Below are positions 52,338-61,208 of a stretch of DNA of 64,000 nucleotides, piece after piece. The notes under the pieces are model-generated. The model did not search any database and had not been told where the DNA came from. It worked only from the letters and a program-made list of their open reading frames with translations. Positions within the stretch are counted from its first letter, which is position 1; each line of letters starts with the position of its first letter. The translations under genes were made by a program, and so were the position numbers. This stretch comes from Albimonas sp963977235 (GTDB lineage: Bacteria; Pseudomonadota; Alphaproteobacteria; Rhodobacterales; Rhodobacteraceae). The stretch is taken from assembly GCF_963977235.1 (NCBI RefSeq), contig NZ_CAXBOD010000020.1:1-64000 (forward strand), given 5' to 3'.

Positions 52338-53654
52338 ATGTCGATCCATCCGTTCCGCCGCGTCGCCGCCGGTCCCCTCGCCGCCGGCGATCCGCGTCGC
52401 GCGGGGCCCGAGCTGGCCCGTGTCGCGACCTCGCGCCCGGGACCGCGCGGGCCCGAGGCGCCGGACGAGGGCGGTGGGGCGGGGCCGGGCAGGCTCGCCC
52501 CCGCAGCGATCCTGGCGCTGGGAACCTTCGCCATTGGCGCCGAGGGCTTCATGATCGCGCCTCTGCTCCCGACCATGGCCGAGGACTTCGGGCTGAGCGT
52601 GCCGGCGACGGCCTCGCTGGTCGTGGCGTTCACCCTGGCGCTGGCGCTGTCCTCGCCCCTGTCGACGGCCCTGACTGGGGCGCTGAACCGGCGCACGGTC
52701 CTGCTCTTGGCGATGGGGGTGTTCACGGCGGCGAACCTCGCCGCCGCGCTCGGCCCGGGCTTCTGGGGCCTGATGGGGGCGAGGATCGCCATGGCCGTGT
52801 GCGCGGGCCTCTATGTCCCCGCGGCGAACGCGCTGGCGGGGGCGCTGGCTGGGCCCGCGCGACGCGGGCGGGCGCTGGGGATCGTCAGTGGCGGCATGAC
52901 GCTCGCCATCGCGCTGGGTCTGCCGCTGGGCGCCGCGGTGGGCCATGCCTTCGGCTGGCGCGCGACCTTCCTGGGCGTCGCCGTGCTGGGGGCGGCGGCC
53001 TTCGGCGGCATCTTCGCGGGCATCCGCGCCGAGGGTGGACGCGGGCTGCCGGCGGCGGGGCTGGCCGAGCGGCTCGGGGTGGCGCGCCAGGCTCCGGTGC
53101 GCCGGCTGCTGGCCATCACCCTGATGTGGTCGATCGGCGCCTACGAGACCTACCCCTACATCGCTGCCTGGCTGAGCCGCGCGCTTGGCTTCGAGGCTGC
53201 GGCGATCGGCTGGACTGTCTCGATGTGGGGCGCTTTCGCGGCCGCCGGCGTGCTGTGCGGCGGCGCCCTGAACGATCGTCACGGCTCGAACCGCGTGGCC
53301 CGCGCGTCCCTCGCGGCGCTTGCGGTGGCGTATCTCGCGCTCGCCGCCGCGGCTGAGACGCCGCAGCCGCAGGCGACGCCGCTGGCGCTGGGCGCCATCG
53401 CGTTGTGGGGCTTCGCGGTCTGGTCCTTCTTTCCCGCCCAGATGGCCCGGCTGGTGGCCGCAGGCCCGGCCGGGCAGGCGCCGGTCGCGCTCGCCCTCAA
53501 CACCTCGACGATGTACTTCGGCTTCTCGCTCGGCAGCGCCCTCGGAGCGGCGGCGCTGGGGGCGCAGGCCCTGTGGGCGATCGGTCTCATCGCCGCGGCG
53601 GCCGAGCTGGCGGCGCTGGCGCTCGACGCCCGGCTCGTCCGTTCGCGCCAATGA
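52338..53654 (+). CDS. MFS transporter (AraJ/DHA1-like)
   Basis: 438 residues, about twelve helices after a 50-residue basic-proline tail. The DHA1 pattern IGAEGFMIAPLLPTMAEDFG, LNRRTVLLLAMGVF, and SGGMTLAIALGLPLGAAVGHAFGWRATFLGVA identifies arabinose/drug-proton antiporters. Substrate unknown; it lacks an ATAC box. Confidence 0.88.
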   Translation: MSIHPFRRVAAGPLAAGDPRRAGPELARVATSRPGPRGPEAPDEGGGAGPGRLAPAAILALGTFAIGAEGFMIAPLLPTMAEDFGLSVPATASLVVAFTLALALSSPLSTALTGALNRRTVLLLAMGVFTAANLAAALGPGFWGLMGARIAMAVCAGLYVPAANALAGALAGPARRGRALGIVSGGMTLAIALGLPLGAAVGHAFGWRATFLGVAVLGAAAFGGIFAGIRAEGGRGLPAAGLAERLGVARQAPVRRLLAITLMWSIGAYETYPYIAAWLSRALGFEAAAIGWTVSMWGAFAAAGVLCGGALNDRHGSNRVARASLAALAVAYLALAAAAETPQPQATPLALGAIALWGFAVWSFFPAQMARLVAAGPAGQAPVALALNTSTMYFGFSLGSALGAAALGAQALWAIGLIAAAAELAALALDARLVRSRQ

Positions 53655-53733
53655 CCGGAATCGACGGGAATTCGTCAGTTCCGGGACGCCATTCTGCCTG
53701 TTAGCATCGCGCGACAATTCGAGGGAGCGGACG

Positions 53734-55818
53734 GTGCGGGGCGGGTGGACGAGTGAAAGCGTGCGCGTCGCGGGAACGACGGCGGCCGCGGTCGTGGCGG
53801 GCGCGGTGTTCGCGGTCGACGCGCTGCTGCCGATCCACGCGGCGGTGTCGGTTCTCTACGTGCTGGCACCGACGCTGGGCTCGGTCGGGCGAGGGGAGCG
53901 GGCGGTGCTGGGCTGGACCGCTGCCTGCGCCGGCCTTGCGATGCTGTCCTTCCTGCTGACCCACCTGCCGGACCCCGACGCGTCCAGCACCCTGCGCCTT
54001 ATGTTCGCGCTGCTGGCGCTGGGCCTGACGGCGGCGCTGCTGCTGCAGCGCCAGCGCCTGAACGCGGCCCGTTGCGCGGTGGAGGAGGCCGAGGCCGCGC
54101 TGCGGCGCTTTACCGACACCGTGCCGCAGTTCCTGTTCCGCACCGACGCGCAGGACCGCGTGGTCTGGATCAACGGCTGGTTCGAGACCTTCACCGGGCG
54201 CGATCCGGCCCGCGCCGTCGCCGATCAGACCTGGTCCGAGGTGCTGCATCCCCAGGACCTCGCGCGGCTGCGCGCCCGCCTCGCCTCGCGCCGCCCGGAC
54301 GAGGATCTGCCCCGGCTGATGCTGCGGGTCCGGCGGCGCGACGGCGTCTGGCGCTGGATGGCCTTCGACCGGCATCCCGAGCGCGATCCCGACACCGGCG
54401 AGCTGATCGGCTGGCACGGCGCGGCGATGGACGTGCACGCCGAGACCGAGGCGCGCGAGGAGATCTCGCGTCTGAACGCCGAGCTGGAGACGCTGGTCCG
54501 GGACCGCGAGGCGGCGCTCTCGCTGGCCGAGGGCCGCTACGGCGCCCTGCTCGAGGATCTCAACGTGGCGCATGTCGAGCTGGACTGGACCGAACCCGTG
54601 CGGATCGTCGAGGCTGCCATGGCCGACGGCTGGCGCGACTACGACGCCTGGGCCGGAGCGCATCCCGAGCTGGTGGACCGCTGCATCGCGGGCGTCCGCA
54701 CGGTCAGCGTCAACGAGGCGGTCGCCCGGATGCTGGGATACGAGGATCTGGCGGAGCTGGTCGCGAAGCCCACTCGCGACAACTCGGCCGAGCCGCGGCG
54801 CGTGTTCGAGCGCCAGCTGCGCGCCTTCTTCGAGAGGCGCACCCATTTCAAGGGCGACAGCACGCTTCTGGCCCGCGACGGGACGCGCGTGCCGACGTTG
54901 TTCGGCGCGAACCTGATGCCGGACGGCGTGCGCACCATCACCACCTTCTTCGACCTGACCGAGCAGCAGGCCGCCCAGGCCCGGGTGCTGGAGGCGCAGG
55001 ACGAGCTGGCCCGCGCCAACCGCGCGGTGACGCTGGGCGCCCTGTCGGCCTCGATCGCTCACGAGCTCAACCAGCCGATCCTGGGCATGACGGTGGACGT
55101 GCAGACCGTGCGCCGCTGGCTGGGGCGCACCCCGCCGGCGGTCGCGGAGGCGCTGCGCGTCGTCGATCGTCTGGAGGCCAACGCCGCGCGCGTCGCGGGC
55201 ATCGTGCGGCGCACCCGCGACCAGCTCGGCAAGGAACTGCGGGAGCCGGAGGCGATCGACCTCGGCGCGCTCCTCGACGAAACCGCGCGTCTGCTCGCCC
55301 GCGACCTCGAGGTTCGGGGGGCCGCGCTGGAGACGGTCTGCACGCTCGACGCGCCGAAGGTCCTGGGCGACCGGATCGAGCTTCAGCAGGTGTTCGTCAA
55401 CCTGATCGTCAACGCAGCCGAGGCGATCCACGCGAGCGGGGTGGGCGGTCGGATCGTGGCCAGGGTCGCTGCCGCCGGCGACGGCATGCTCGAGATCGCC
55501 GTCGAGGACGACGGCCCCGGCATCGCGCCCGAGCTGCGCGAGCGTCTGTTCGAGACCTTCGTCACCACCAAGCAGGGCGGCATGGGCCTCGGGCTGCGCA
55601 TCTGCCGGACCCTCGCCCAGTCGGCCGGCGGCGACATCGCCGCCGGGGTTTCGCCGCAGGGCGGAGCGCGGTTCGTGGTGCGGCTGCCCGCGGCCGAGGA
55701 CGCCGCCGCGGCGCCGTGCGCCGCCGCCACGGAGGCGGGGGCGCGGCGTGCGGCTGAGCTGGCGCGCGGCGTGCGGCTGAGCTGGGGCCCGGCGCGGGCC
55801 GATCCTCCCGGCAGGTGA
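53734..55818 (+). CDS. PAS-domain sensor histidine kinase (FixL-like)
   Basis: 694 residues, GTG start behind GAGGGAG. Three or four N-terminal helices form a MASE-like membrane region (VVAGAVFAVDALLPI to LMFALLALGLTAALLLQ). A PAS/PAC pair follows (FTDTVPQFLFRTDAQDRVVWINGWFETFTG) and a second PAS at about 270-400. HisKA has H443 (SIAHELNQPILGM, a FixL/NtrB-like box) and the ATPase has NLIVNAAEAI, DDGPGIAPE and GMGLGLRI. No receiver is attached. It is a candidate partner of the FixJ-type regulator and the lone receiver. Confidence 0.9.
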   Translation: MRGGWTSESVRVAGTTAAAVVAGAVFAVDALLPIHAAVSVLYVLAPTLGSVGRGERAVLGWTAACAGLAMLSFLLTHLPDPDASSTLRLMFALLALGLTAALLLQRQRLNAARCAVEEAEAALRRFTDTVPQFLFRTDAQDRVVWINGWFETFTGRDPARAVADQTWSEVLHPQDLARLRARLASRRPDEDLPRLMLRVRRRDGVWRWMAFDRHPERDPDTGELIGWHGAAMDVHAETEAREEISRLNAELETLVRDREAALSLAEGRYGALLEDLNVAHVELDWTEPVRIVEAAMADGWRDYDAWAGAHPELVDRCIAGVRTVSVNEAVARMLGYEDLAELVAKPTRDNSAEPRRVFERQLRAFFERRTHFKGDSTLLARDGTRVPTLFGANLMPDGVRTITTFFDLTEQQAAQARVLEAQDELARANRAVTLGALSASIAHELNQPILGMTVDVQTVRRWLGRTPPAVAEALRVVDRLEANAARVAGIVRRTRDQLGKELREPEAIDLGALLDETARLLARDLEVRGAALETVCTLDAPKVLGDRIELQQVFVNLIVNAAEAIHASGVGGRIVARVAAAGDGMLEIAVEDDGPGIAPELRERLFETFVTTKQGGMGLGLRICRTLAQSAGGDIAAGVSPQGGARFVVRLPAAEDAAAAPCAAATEAGARRAAELARGVRLSWGPARADPPGR

Positions 55819-55833
55819 ACCCCGCCCGGCGCG

Positions 55834-56463
55834 TCAGCCCTCGGCGAGGGTGGCGCGGAGAAACCAGGCGCGCTCCTCCGCCTCGTCGGTCCAGTCGTCC
55901 ACCTTCGAGGCCGTCGCCTCGTCGCCCTCCGCCTCGGCGGCGCGCCGGACCGCGGCGAGCCGGGCGAGCAGCGCGCGGTGGTCATCCAGCAGGCGGCGGA
56001 CCATCTCGGCGGCGGCAAGGCCCGCGTCCGTCTCCCCCGCCAAGGGGCTGAGGGTCGCGACCTCCTCGAGCCCGCTCAGCGCCCTCGCATTGCGCTTCCG
56101 AAGGCGTTCGGCGACGGGATCAACGGCAGCGAGGATCTGGTCCGCCTGCGCGTCGAACAGCAGGTGCAGCTCACGGAACGAGGGGCCCGAGACATGCCAG
56201 TGAAAGCCCTTGGTCCGGAACCAGAGCGCCGTCAGGTCCGCAAGCAGTCCGGCCAGCGCCGCGTCCAGGGGACGGACGGCGGGGCGCTCACGCACCTGGC
56301 TCGGCGGCGCGGGGGCGTCGCTCGGCACGAAGATCGCCGGCGGGTCGGAGGCGGGGAAGGAGGCCGCCAGGGCCTCGTCGAGCAGGGCGTCGGCGTGGCC
56401 GGCGTCGAGGGCGCGGGCGTCGGGAGAGACCGGGGCGGAGAGGGCGGAGGCGAGTGCGGACAT
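55834..56463 (-). CDS. Dps/ferritin-like DNA-protection protein with long N-terminal tail
   Basis: 209 residues. A Dps-type four-helix domain (about 75-209) shows the ferroxidase ligands in WFRTKGFHWHVSGPSFRELHLLFDAQADQI, and the helical core LEEVATLSPLAG. About 70 disordered Ala/Pro/Asp-rich residues precede it; such tails can bind DNA, but this one is acidic. It oxidises iron with peroxide. ATG 56463; divergent from the AraC gene, with an ATAC box between. Confidence 0.88.
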   Translation of the reverse strand: MSALASALSAPVSPDARALDAGHADALLDEALAASFPASDPPAIFVPSDAPAPPSQVRERPAVRPLDAALAGLLADLTALWFRTKGFHWHVSGPSFRELHLLFDAQADQILAAVDPVAERLRKRNARALSGLEEVATLSPLAGETDAGLAAAEMVRRLLDDHRALLARLAAVRRAAEAEGDEATASKVDDWTDEAEERAWFLRATLAEG

Positions 56464-56603
56464 GCGATAGCTCCCGTTGGCGGCCTGGGCCGCGAGGCTG
56501 GGCGAGGTCGAACGCCCTCGATGTGACGCCTTTCGTCCGGCTCGTCTTGAACGTGCCGCCGACGGACGGGCGAATCCCGCCGCCGGACGCCTGCGGTCCG
56601 GCT

Positions 56604-56617
56604 CATACCCGGGGGTG
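56604..56617. promoter_or_regulatory. ATAC-N4 promoter box between Dps and AraC genes
   Basis: CATACC-CG-GGGGTG lies 112 bp before the AraC gene start and 141 bp from the dps start; one half-site is exact. Confidence 0.45.
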
Positions 56618-56728
56618 GGGTCGGCGAGACCTTGGTGCGGCCTGCCCAGCCGTGCGTGCGATGGCCGCGCGGGCGAGGGCGCCCCTAGCCTTGGGGCATG
56701 TTCAGCCTTTCCGGAACGGAGCGACCCG

Positions 56729-57259
56729 ATGGCCTTCGACGCCGCCTCACCCCCCGACCTGCCCGCGGCCCCGGCGCTGGCCTTCGCGCTGCTCGACGGC
56801 ATCCGCGCCGCCCTCCTGCATGATCCGCGCCGTGCGCGCGAGGAGCTGGGCCGCCTGGACCGACTGCTCGACGAAACGGCGCGCTTCGGCGCCGTGCGCG
56901 GCGGCCTCGCCCCATGGCAGGAGCGGCGCGTTCGCCGGCTTGTCGAGGCCGGCATCGACGGGCCGCTGCCCGTCGAACGCCTGGCGGCGGAAGCGTCGCT
57001 CGGGGCCAGCCAGTTCGCCCGCGCCTTCAAGGAGAGCTTCGGCGTCGCGCCCCATGCCTGGGTCCTGGCCCGGCGGCTCGACCATGCCTGCCGGCTTATC
57101 GCCGGGACGGACGAGCCGCTGGGCCGGATCGCCGCGCAGTGCGGGCTCGCCGACCAGGCGCACCTGACCCGCCTGTTCCGCAGCCGTCTGGGAACCACTC
57201 CCGGCGCCTGGCGGCGACAGGCGCGCGAGCGGCCGGTCCGGGACGCCCGCCGCAGCTGA
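56729..57259 (+). CDS. AraC-family HTH regulator, short
   Basis: 176 residues with the double HTH of AraC proteins at the C-terminus (PVERLAAEASLGASQFARAFKESFGVAPHAWVLARRLDHACRLI, then GRIAAQCGLADQAHLTRLFRSRLGTTPGAWR) and only about 60 N-terminal residues, too short for a typical sensory domain. ATG 56729 is preferred over the longer frame that runs through the promoter. Confidence 0.85.
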   Translation: MAFDAASPPDLPAAPALAFALLDGIRAALLHDPRRAREELGRLDRLLDETARFGAVRGGLAPWQERRVRRLVEAGIDGPLPVERLAAEASLGASQFARAFKESFGVAPHAWVLARRLDHACRLIAGTDEPLGRIAAQCGLADQAHLTRLFRSRLGTTPGAWRRQARERPVRDARRS

Positions 57260-57292
57260 GATCGCGAAGGCGAACGGCGCGGTCCTCGCGCC

Positions 57293-58162
57293 CTACGGCC
57301 GCGCCGCCTCCACCGTTACAGAGGCGGTCATTCCCGCCACCAGCACAACCCCCGGAGGCAGCGGATCCAGCGCGATGCGCACCGGGGTTCGGCGGGCGAG
57401 ACGCACCCATTCGAAGCTCGCCGCGGGCGCCGCCAGCCCCGAGGGAGCGTCCGGATTGGCCAGGTCCGCGATCGCCGGCGCCAGGCCCTGCACGTGGCCG
57501 GTCAGGACCGGGCCGCCGCTCATCAGCCGGATGCGCGCGGCCGCGCCGGGGCGTATGCCCGGCAGCTTCGTCTCCAGGAAGTAGGCCTGCACCCGGAAGG
57601 TGCCGGTCTCCACCATCGCCAGCAACGTCGCGCCGGGACTGGCGTAGTCGCCGGGGCGCAGGCGCAGGTTGGTCACCGTGCCGTCCGCGGGGGCCCGCAC
57701 CTGGGTCCGTTCCAGCGCCAGCCGCGCCTCCTCCAGCGCCGTCGCGGCGCCGCTCGCCTCGGCCTCCGCCGTGGCGAGGGCCGCATCGGCCCGTTCGCGG
57801 TCCGCGGCGCTGACGGCGGCGGAGCCCTGGGCGGCGAGGCGGTCGAAGCGCTCCGCATCCACCCGCGTCCGCGCGGCGGCGGCGCGGGCCGCGGCCAGCG
57901 CGGCCTCGGCCCGCGCCACGGCCAGGCGGTAGGAGCGGGAATCGATTTCGACCAGCAGCTCGCCGGCGACGACCGCGCGGTTCTCGACCGCGTGCACCGC
58001 GGTCACGCGGCCCGCGGTCTCGGCGGCGAGAGAGATCACGTCGGCCTGGATCCGCCCGTCCCGGGTCCAGGCGTCCTGGAACCAGGCCTGCCAGACCTGA
58101 GCGACCCCCACAGTCGCCAGCGCGATCAACGCCGAGGTCAGCGCGAGTCGGATATAGAGCAT
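57293..58162 (-). CDS. HlyD/EmrA-type periplasmic adaptor of an AaeA-like efflux pump
   Basis: 289 residues. One N-terminal helix (ALTSALIALATVGVAQVW), lipoyl/barrel halves (DVISLAAETAGRVTAVHAVENRAVVAGELLVEID ... VRAPADGTVTNLRLRPGDY) around a coiled coil (about 75-150). It forms an operon with the DUF1656 and FUSC genes, as in AaeXAB for aromatic acids. Confidence 0.9.
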   Translation of the reverse strand: MLYIRLALTSALIALATVGVAQVWQAWFQDAWTRDGRIQADVISLAAETAGRVTAVHAVENRAVVAGELLVEIDSRSYRLAVARAEAALAAARAAAARTRVDAERFDRLAAQGSAAVSAADRERADAALATAEAEASGAATALEEARLALERTQVRAPADGTVTNLRLRPGDYASPGATLLAMVETGTFRVQAYFLETKLPGIRPGAAARIRLMSGGPVLTGHVQGLAPAIADLANPDAPSGLAAPAASFEWVRLARRTPVRIALDPLPPGVVLVAGMTASVTVEAARP

Positions 58163-58172
58163 AGTTGTCCCC

Positions 58173-58376
58173 TCAGAAATCCGGCGCGAGCAGCGCGACC
58201 GCGGCGACCAGGGCGGCCAGCAGCGCCAGCCGGGCCAGCGGCGGGCGCCAGAACCAGCGCCACAGGTCGGCCCCGCTCAGCGCCCGGTCGACCAGCGTCC
58301 AAAGGATCAGTCCCGTCGCCATGCACAGCAGCAGCGAGGGCGCGAGCAGCCCCTGAAACGCGAGCTCGTGTTTCAT
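58173..58376 (-). CDS. DUF1656 small membrane protein (AaeX-like)
   Basis: 67 residues with two hydrophobic helices (LLAPSLLLCMATGLILWTLV and LALLAALVAAVALLAP) and the start KHELAFQG, as in AaeX-type proteins of aromatic-acid efflux operons. It overlaps the FUSC gene by 4 bp and lies 10 bp upstream of the adaptor gene. Confidence 0.88.
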   Translation of the reverse strand: MKHELAFQGLLAPSLLLCMATGLILWTLVDRALSGADLWRWFWRPPLARLALLAALVAAVALLAPDF

Positions 58377-60514
58377 CGGGCAGGCTCCTTATCTGGATTG
58401 GCGGGCGGGGGCTCGGACAGTCGGTCCTCGGCCAGGGTCTCGCGCAGATGCAGCGCGATCATCAGCGCCTCCCGCGTCGCCGGCGCGGGCGCCTGCGCCT
58501 GAAGGTTGCGCAGCGCCGCGACGGCGGCATCGGCCCTCAGCAGATCCTGCGGCGCAGCGTTAAGTGACGGCCGCAGGGCGAGCGCCGCGAGCGTCGCGCG
58601 CAGATCAGCGAGACGAGCGACGAGCGGCTGGGACGCCTCGGGCCCCATGGCATAGCGGTTCAGCTCGACCAGCTCGGCCCCCAGCACGATCGCCGCCGAC
58701 ACGCGGGCCAGACGCCGGCGATCGGCCGGGTCGGCGAAGTCGAGCGCCCCGGCATGGTCGCCCAGCAGATCGAAGGCGGTGGCTGCGAACTCGGCCGGGC
58801 GCCGCGGCGGCCGGCGGGCGGCCTCGGCCAGCAGGCGGCGCATGCCCCGGTCGAGCAGGCGGCGCGAGCGCTCCGGCGTCTCGGGCAGCACCAGGGTCAG
58901 GGCGAGATGCTGGATCGCTGCGGCGGCCAGCAGCACCAGAACCGTATTGGCGAGCTGGAGCGGCGGCGCGAAGCCTGTGTTCCCCGGCTCCAGGCCGAAA
59001 CTGAATAGGAAGATCGCGCCGACGCCGGTCAATCGTCGGACGCGCGGCGCGCCGATGAGGCTGAAGGCGAACAGGAACGGGGCGCAGACGAGGGCGAAGG
59101 GGACCGCTCCCTCCAACCCCGGCGCGACCGCCTGCAACGCGGCGAGCGGCGCGGCGGCGGCCAACACGCCGAGGGCGACCTGTAGGCCCGCGCCCGCATG
59201 AGCCGCCCGCGGCAGCACGATGGAGACGATCGTCGTCATGCCGCCCGCCAGCGCGGCGGCGAGGCCGCCCGACTCCCATCCCGACCAGCGCCAGGCCAGC
59301 AGCGCCAGCAGATAGGCCAACGCCACCCGGAGCCCGTGAACGGCTGCGAGCCCCCGGTCCCGCCGCGCCAGCGCGCGCCGGGTCTCGGCCGCGTCGGTCG
59401 GCGAGAGGGGCGCGGCCCGGGGGTCAAGCGCCCCGGCCTCCGCCCGCAGGACGCCGGCCAGCCGCAGCAGCGCCCGCCGCGCCCGCCACCGCGCCAGCGC
59501 GGCGCCGCCCTGCGCTCCTGGGACGTCGGTCCGGTCGTCAAGTGGGAAGACGCTGCGGGCCACGTCCTCCAGCCGGCTCGCGGCCGCTCGCGGATCGCCG
59601 GCGGCGAGCCCCACCTCCGCCTCTCGCCAGGCGTGCCGGATCTGCTCCTTCAGCCGCCCGTCGGGACCGCAGCGGCGGAGACGATGCGCCAGCGCGTCGA
59701 ACTCGACGAAGGCGAGCACGAGCTGCGACGAGAGGGCCCGCGCCGCTCGCGCCCGCCCCAGGCCGACCGCGCCCTCAGGTCCGAGCGCCTCGATCTCGAT
59801 ATCCAGCGCCGCCAGGCGTTGAGCGGCCTGGCGGCGCTCGGCGGGACCGAAAACGGCGGACGGCGCGCCGGCGAGGGCGGGGGCGCCCTCCGCCGGGAGA
59901 GGGGCGAGGACCGTCCGGGCATGGGCCGTCAGGTCGGCGCGCACGGCCGCGGCCAGTCCGGCCGTCACCGGGCCCGAAGGGCGCGGGAACAGCGCCGATC
60001 CGACCACGAGGCTGGCGAGCACCCCGACGGTGGTCTCGGCCCCGCGCGCGAGAGCGATGTGGATCGCCGGAGCGTCCGGACGCGCGACGGCGCCCAGCAC
60101 CACCAGCGCGGCGGTCAAGGCGGCCACCGCGCAGGCGTAGGCGTCGGGCACCGCGTGATCGCGGGCGAGAAAGGCGCAGGCGCCGCCCCAGGCCGCCAGC
60201 GCCAGCGTCATCGCTGCGCCGTCCTGCGCGAAGCAGGCGAGGAAACCGAGCCCCGCGCCCATCCCCGCCAGCGTCCCTCCGATCCGGGTCAGCCCGCGCC
60301 AGAAGGCCTGACCGTCGGTGTCCTGCACCATCAGGAAGGCCGTCGCCGCCGCCCAGTCGGGTCGATCTAGCCCAAGCGCGAAGGCGGCGAGCAGTGAAGA
60401 CAGCATCGCCAGCGTCGCCTGCGCGGCGAAGCCGATATCGCCTGAGCTCGCCTGCGGCAGGCACGCGTCGAGCCGGTCCGCCGCACGAGACCACCGCTCC
60501 GCGGGGGCGCTCAC
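58373..60514 (-). CDS. FUSC/AaeB-family aromatic-acid efflux permease
   Basis: 713 residues, two FUSC membrane halves of about five helices each separated by a soluble helical region (FAAQATLAMLSSLLAAFALGLDRPDWAAATAFLMVQD..., and LRVALAYLLALLAWRWSGW...). GTG 60514 is chosen because GGAGG lies 5 bp upstream; the longer frame is the flavin-monooxygenase remnant. Likely exports aromatic carboxylates or solvents with the adaptor at 57293. Confidence 0.9.
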   Translation of the reverse strand: MSAPAERWSRAADRLDACLPQASSGDIGFAAQATLAMLSSLLAAFALGLDRPDWAAATAFLMVQDTDGQAFWRGLTRIGGTLAGMGAGLGFLACFAQDGAAMTLALAAWGGACAFLARDHAVPDAYACAVAALTAALVVLGAVARPDAPAIHIALARGAETTVGVLASLVVGSALFPRPSGPVTAGLAAAVRADLTAHARTVLAPLPAEGAPALAGAPSAVFGPAERRQAAQRLAALDIEIEALGPEGAVGLGRARAARALSSQLVLAFVEFDALAHRLRRCGPDGRLKEQIRHAWREAEVGLAAGDPRAAASRLEDVARSVFPLDDRTDVPGAQGGAALARWRARRALLRLAGVLRAEAGALDPRAAPLSPTDAAETRRALARRDRGLAAVHGLRVALAYLLALLAWRWSGWESGGLAAALAGGMTTIVSIVLPRAAHAGAGLQVALGVLAAAAPLAALQAVAPGLEGAVPFALVCAPFLFAFSLIGAPRVRRLTGVGAIFLFSFGLEPGNTGFAPPLQLANTVLVLLAAAAIQHLALTLVLPETPERSRRLLDRGMRRLLAEAARRPPRRPAEFAATAFDLLGDHAGALDFADPADRRRLARVSAAIVLGAELVELNRYAMGPEASQPLVARLADLRATLAALALRPSLNAAPQDLLRADAAVAALRNLQAQAPAPATREALMIALHLRETLAEDRLSEPPPANPDKEPAR

Positions 60515-60702
60515 CCTCGCCTCCGGCCGCGTCGCGGTTGCGATCCGTATTCTTCCGGCATGCCCCGGCTCCCGCTGGTCCGATCCTCGCCCCGGAGGAC
60601 TGGGGCCAACCTGCCGGATCGGCGGCGCGGAGGATTGCAAGAGACGGGCGGCGTTTGCCGATTTCCAGCATGACCGCCGCGCCCCTCGGGATCGCTTCCG
60701 GC

Positions 60703-61015
60703 TCAGTCCGCGAGGCTCGGCGCGCCGGCCATCTGAGCGGCGATGCGGCCGGCGAGCCAGCGGCTGTCCTCCTCGATGCCCAGGAAGCGGCCGGATCCCC
60801 AGGTGTTCAGCCAGCCGAGACCCAGGAAATGCAGCCCGCGACGGGCGGTCTCGCCGCGGTGGTGGCGGGGCTTGCCGCGCACGTCGAAGTTGTCCGCCTC
60901 GATTCAGGACCAGTCCGGCCGGAAGCCGATCGCCCAGAAGACGGAGGTCACGCCGGCGGACTCGAGGTCCAACTCGGTGCGCTCGCGCTGGGGTGCCCAG
61001 GCGGGCAAGAATGGG
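60703..61015 (-). pseudogene. Flavin-containing monooxygenase C-terminal remnant
   Basis: The minus frame reads LDLESAGVTSVFWAIGFRPDWS, then HHRGETARRGLHFLGLGWLNTWGSGRFLGIEEDSRWLAGRIAA, the C-terminal FAD-side motifs of CzcO/FMO-type oxidoreductases (A-T-G-F-R, G-L-x-W-x-T-W-G-S-G-R-F). The N-terminal two-thirds are missing where an IS6 fragment begins at 61016, and TGA at 60904-60906 replaces the tryptophan codon of the motif. It is dead. Confidence 0.75.
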
Positions 61016-61208
61016 GGCTTTGTCACGTAAACCGGATGGCGGCTCGAGCCGCGGCACGATATGCCCGGGCATGCGACCCTTTTCCTACGCCCTACAGCGC
61101 TTCCCGCCGGTTATCATCCAGCACGCCGCCTCGCTCTATCTCCGGTTTGACCTGAGCTATCGCGATGTCGAGGACCTGCTCGACGAGCGCGGCATCGATG
61201 CCGCCTAC
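61016..61208 (+). mobile_element. IS6-family fragment (left end and transposase N-terminus)
   Basis: The end GGCTTTGTCACGTAAACC at 61016 is followed by MRPFSYALQRFPPVIIQHA and YRDVEDLLDERGIDAAYG, then the next IS6 copy starts at 61209 and cuts the frame. It is a divergent relative of the other copies. Confidence 0.8.

Noticed and set aside
60530..60560. Additional ATAC-like box before the FUSC operon (ATAC-GGAT-CGCA)
   Set aside because: Only one half-site, about 30 bp from the start and without the CG centre; likely chance.
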